Assembly: GCA_018350325.1 (NCBI GenBank)
Contig: JAEVLN010000020.1
Span: 403,796-467,795, forward strand
Length of the DNA: 64,000 nucleotides
Direction: 5' to 3'
Source of the DNA: Globodera rostochiensis
Lineage: Eukaryota > Nematoda > Chromadorea > Rhabditida > Heteroderidae
Positions within the stretch are counted from its first letter, which is position 1. The number at the start of each line of letters is the position of its first letter. The notes beneath the pieces were generated by a model that saw only the letters and a list, made by a program, of their open reading frames with translations, was not told the DNA's origin and made no database searches. Shown piece by piece: positions 60,301 to 64,000 of the stretch. The position numbers and the translations under genes were made by a program.

Positions 60301-62128
60301 AGTTTTCACCTAATTTATACCTTAAGTTTTTTTTGTTCAATTTGATTAAACGACGGCGAGCTGCCATGATTGTCAGCGACACGTCTAGTGATCAGCTGGT
60401 GAACCACACAATAATATTACACCAGTTCTAGCGATATAGTTTCATTTTTGCATTTATTTGGTATCAAGAATTCTTAAATAAATTCAAAATGTTGATCATT
60501 TATATGTAAGTCATTTAAAATTTTATATATATATATTTAAACGATGACTAAAAGGTTAAAATATGTAACGAGCGCCCTTTTGTAGACAGAGCTTTTAAAT
60601 TTTAACTGTTTTTTTCAGACCAGTTTTTAATTTAATTGCGGCAGATTTATTTATTCATTTTAATACAACATTTATTTATATTTTAATTCTTATTAAAAAT
60701 CGCTATTGGCACGCTTATTGAAAACGTCCATTTTATAAAAGAAACAATGGATGTCGACAAAAACCGGTTTGTTGTTCAACCGTATTGCAATGCTATTATC
60801 TGATTTGAAGGAATATTAAATTTGGAATAGCTATTTAACTTATTATGTATAAAAAAATGTTTAAATTTTATTTATTTTTTTGGTTTCTATGTTTTGATAA
60901 TATCAGGCCTAATGCGTTCTTCTTAGATTGATTCTAGGTAGAAATATTAACTGGTTAAGAAATATATTTTTTATATATAGAAACTTGGACATTAACTGCA
61001 AAGTTTTGTTGATAAATATTGCCGCTGGTTACTTTTATGCTATTTATATTTCTAATTATATTTCTAATAAAGTCATTTAAATAACTTAGTAACTTTTCAA
61101 TTCAAACATTTTTTCTTCATTTTTTTTGTTTAGGAATTTTTCCGGCTATAGTTAAGTTCAACTTTTTTTTAAATTTTTGATTAAACAATTTATTGTTTTT
61201 TATATTTTAAGGCTTTAATATTTATTATTTATTTAATATTTGTGTGACAAACTTTGCTGTTTTGTTGAGTATTTGCAATCAAAAAGTTAAAAAGATGGTG
61301 GTGTTTTTTGAAGCTTTAACCGTTTATTTAATAATAAACTGAACGTATACATGAAAGTATAAATTTCATTTTAAAGAAATTTTCAAATATTTTGTTTTAT
61401 ATTTTTAACTATTATTATTACATATAATCCACCCGTTGTATCCTTCGGTACGCAATCTCATACTTTGGCAGACTTAATAACTCTGCTATGCATATTGATT
61501 TTATAAGTATATTAAATTTATCTTAACCACGAAGTTTCATAATATATCAAGATTGTAATGCAATATATCAAGTTTATTTTTTTGAAATTTAGGCACGCGT
61601 TTTTATGTATATCCAACATTATTCATGTATGTTTAAAGTAAGGGCATTTTTCTTGTTAGACAATTATTATATAACCATCATTATATTTATTTAAAACATT
61701 TATCTCTTAATATTGTACACAAAATGTAACTAGGGCTCTTATTTTCATAAAATTTGACCATTGCGCGATTGGATTGTTTTAAATTTAACTTTATTTCAGG
61801 CCTATGCTATTTTATGTAATCTTTTGTAGTTGTGAATATTATATTGAAAAAAAACTTTTATTTTATATTTGATTTAATCTGGGTGTCTCATACCCATTTT
61901 TGAATTAATAAAATAGCCGAGGTGTTCGTTATTAATTAAATCATTGTTATATTTTATGTTTTTTTTCTTTGAAATTTTGCCAGATAAACTAGCCAGTTTA
62001 ACATTAAATAACTTTATTGCCTGATGAGTTCAGTCGTAATCTTTTGTGAAGAAACCACCTGGGAATTGGCAGCGTTTGTCCATTTACATTTTTTTTAAAT
62101 TGTATTGTTATTTCGAACTAATTATTTC

Positions 62129-62260
62129 TTTAAGTTCCGCTAAATCAATATTATTAGATAAATATTTCCTGTTAACTTTGCTTGTTTTTTAATTTTTTAG
62201 TGCTTGGTAATGCACTAGGCAAAGTAAATTTTTAATCGCTCTATCTGCTCTGGAGGTGTT
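62129..62260 (+). repeat. Family G repeat, copy 2
   Basis: This is a direct copy of 46691-46825. The words AATCAATATTATTAGATAAA and GGTAATGCACTAGGCAAAG are identical in both. The sequences to the left and right are unrelated, so about 130 bp is the whole shared unit. Confidence 0.87.
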
Positions 62261-62478
62261 TAATATTATATAAAATGATTTATTTTATTTTTCGAACTAA
62301 TTAATTCTAAAAGAATTACGAACTGTTTTCTAACACGCAGATTTGAAGATTTAATGTTTTAGTTATCTGATTTTTTTTATCATTTAATTATATTATATGC
62401 CTTTTTATTTAAATAAATTTGAAAAATTGTATCATTTCTGAGACAATACGATGATGTATGTCTTTGGCGGTAAAATAT

Positions 62479-62587
62479 CAACTCGTTTTTCACCAACTCG
62501 TTTTTTAATCAACTCGTTTTTGGATCAACTCGTTTTTTCGACTCGTTTTTTCTGATTCGACTCGTTTTTCTGATTCAACTCGTTTTT
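62479..62587. repeat. Array of seven AACTCGTTTTT units
   Basis: The word ACTCGTTTTT starts at 62481, 62496, 62512, 62528, 62541, 62560 and 62578, with spacings of 13 to 19 bases. The linkers vary (CACCA, AATCA, GGATCA, TGATTC). Irregular spacing with a fixed core word recalls the low-complexity arms of the hAT-like elements, and it is followed by CTAGGAAGGACCCCCTA, which may be a decayed end. No inverted partner was found. Confidence 0.75.
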
Positions 62588-62715
62588 CTAGGAAGGACCC
62601 CCTAAATTACTTTGCTGATTATTAGGGAATTAATTAAAACTGCTATATTGCCAATGTGTAATTTGATTAAATAAGTTTTAATTTATTAATTTTAACTATT
62701 GAAAATAAAGGCATA

Positions 62716-63760
62716 AAATAACAGCTTTGCTTCTTATCCTTTATATTTATTGCTCTCCAAATGTTCGACTGATCAGAATTTTAACTGCTGATCAAAAAAA
62801 ATTCTTAGTCTTCCTATTTAAAAGTATTTTTAATGTTTTTCCTTGGGCAATAAGCAATATATTGATGTTCTGGACAACGATTTAAAAAAAAAATGATTTA
62901 TTAACAAGTTCATAAAATTTAACGAATAAAAATCATTCAGGCAAAGAATGTTATCGTAATTTATAAAATCTTATTCAAATCCAATGCTGCTAGCTAAACG
63001 TCATAGTAAATACTGCCGAAAATTTATATTATTTTTAAAAATAACAATTAATAATGCCGGCATCAATTTATACAAAAAAAGAAATTTAAAATATCAATTT
63101 GTTTTCTCTCTCTCTTTAAATTTTAAAAAACGATTAAAAAATCCAAAATAAATAGTTCGATTTCTTTTATTCAAAAACGTTAGTTTAAAATTCTTATGGA
63201 AATTTAATACTTGGAATGGAGCGGCTAAATATCCCGGCATGCCTTCATGATTAATACAGTTGTATAAAAATAATTATAAATTAAAAAAGTAAAAATTTAA
63301 TTCTGTAATAAAAAATTTGCTCACGCCTTTGTTAGTTTTAATATAATTTCTAAACTATATCTAAAGAATCTTATATATTTGTAAAATAATTTAATACATA
63401 AAGATATTTTTGGTATTTTAAAACAGTATAAAATTGTGAGTGATCAAGGAGGGTAAAAAACCGAACCATAACCTGGAGGAAAAACATGCGCAACAAACGA
63501 TTCGTATCATCGGGTGTAAGCTTAAAATATTTATGGAGTAGAAAAAAGCCAAACCTTAAGTTAGGCTATATATGAAAACTTAAAAGAATATCGATAAAAA
63601 CTGAAAACACTAATTCTACAAGAAATTTAACATTCTATGAGCATTTTGCTGACTCGCAGGAGATTGATAAAGCAGCAAAATGCTGAGCTACTTAATTATA
63701 AAATTAAAGTTTTAAATTAAATTATTAAAATATTTATTAAATATTAAGTTTAAGTGATCA
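62716..63760. other. A-rich block, no gene seen
   Basis: A-rich top strand. Islets lie at about 62980-63020, 63215-63255, 63430-63525 and 63630-63690. The last is a perfect 12-bp inverted repeat listed separately. Nothing else is recognised. Confidence 0.55.
63640..63684. other. Perfect 12-bp stem-loop
   Basis: AGCATTTTGCTG (63640-63651) and CAGCAAAATGCT (63673-63684) are exact complements separated by 21 bases containing ACTCGCAGGAG. It is the longest exact stem I noticed outside the hAT-like elements. It could be a small-RNA hairpin or a short palindromic insertion. No flanking duplication is evident. Confidence 0.55.
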
Positions 63761-64000
63761 TCCGGCGTGAAGCGCATTTGTCAAAATGTTTTATATTATT
63801 AAGTTGTAGACCTTTAGTGGCTTGTGGAATTTGTGTTCAGTCACTGTTGGCAGTATTCCACTTTAATTTTAATTTTAACTTCGTTTTTGTTGGGTCCGCA
63901 AATTTATTTGAATTATACTTTGGGTGAAATATTGTTGATTATAATATAAGTTCATTTAATTATTTTTAAGTTGTTTTAAGTTCTGTGTTCGCCTTTGCTT
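63761..64000. other. Start of a T-rich block
   Basis: The top strand turns T-rich near 63780. Islets lie at about 63755-63775, 63810-63860 and 63885-63905. The block is cut by the window edge. No gene was recognised. Confidence 0.5.

Larger units (their letters stand above)
60301..62715. other. T-rich block with family G copy 2 and a short array
   Basis: T-rich top strand. Islets lie at about 60345-60435, 60570-60600, 60715-60800, 61430-61500, 61890-61920, 62020-62085 and 62240-62260. Family G copy 2 lies at 62129-62260 and a minisatellite-like array at 62479-62587. The islet at 60345-60435 (CGACGGCGAGCTGCCATG) is unrecognised. Confidence 0.6.

Noticed and set aside
62020..62066. CTGATGAG followed by GAAAC, recalling a hammerhead ribozyme core
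   Set aside because: The base before GAAAC is A rather than the required C, and no stem II or stem III pairing of proper length is visible.
62479..62587. CRISPR-like array
   Set aside because: Repeats are only about 10 bp, the linkers are 3 to 9 bp and low-complexity, and the setting is eukaryotic.
7181..64000. Organelle or endosymbiont genome
   Set aside because: High A+T would fit, but there are no rRNA, ribosomal protein or respiratory genes, and hAT-like insertions indicate nuclear DNA.

Overview
This window looks like intergenic or repeat-rich eukaryotic DNA. By eye it is about three quarters A+T, with no rRNA, no intact tRNA and no protein-coding gene I can defend. The longest open frame is about 120 codons, which is not unusual by chance at this composition. 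Nothing resembles a bacterial operon, phage, plasmid or organelle genome. Several DNA transposon fragments with hAT-type ends, tRNA-like internal promoter remnants and many diverged short repeats point to a nuclear genome. An AT-rich invertebrate is my guess, but the lineage cannot be fixed from the sequence.

Two layers of structure stand out. The first is a mosaic of strand-skewed blocks, roughly 0.3 to 5 kb long, whose top strand is alternately A-rich and T-rich. Changes of sign lie near 7.2, 11.6, 14.7, 15.7, 17.4, 18.7, 20.3, 26.3, 30.0, 31.1, 33.1, 33.7, 36.8, 39.6, 41.9, 50.3, 52.0, 56.2, 57.0, 59.9, 60.3, 62.7 and 63.8 kb, with a few small ones between. Inside the blocks, islets of normal base composition about 40 to 150 bp long recur every few hundred bases, separated by low-complexity A/T spacer. 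Most islets are unique, but I found ten sets of diverged repeats of 30 to 500 bp (families A to J). Copies on the plus strand usually lie in T-rich blocks and inverted copies in A-rich blocks, so block skew and module orientation appear linked.

The second layer is a set of non-autonomous hAT-like elements. Three are complete, with terminal inverted repeats and 8-bp target-site duplications: 5043-6134, 9094-9945 and 54396-55409. At least two more are truncated (27846-28491 and 21165-21294), and fragments lie near 1.2, 7.1, 20.3 and 36.6 kb. Their internal cores are clearly related. They share a run ending in CTCGGCGGCGCC that forms a GC-rich stem-loop, a nearby run of C, and an oligo-A stretch with GCTTAAGAAAAATGC. 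Their terminal arms, in contrast, are built from different low-complexity self-complementary words in each element. Two of them carry a tRNA-like A-box/B-box segment between arm and core. A common core with different arms is the most unusual thing in the window.

Layout: 1-5042 A-rich; 5043-6134 hAT element 1; 6135-7180 A-rich; 7181-11570 T-rich, interrupted by hAT element 2; 11571-20335 alternating blocks, including a tandem duplication at 12.6-13.5 kb and family A copy 1 at 17.7 kb; 20336-26260 mostly T-rich; 26261-29965 A-rich with the truncated element at 28 kb; 29966-41900 alternating; 41901-50335 mostly T-rich with families C, F, G and A; 50336-52045 A-rich; 52046-56225 T-rich with hAT element 3; 56226-64000 alternating, with further copies of B, C, E and G and a short tandem array at 62.5 kb. 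No genes work together here. The content is best read as repeat modules and transposon remnants.
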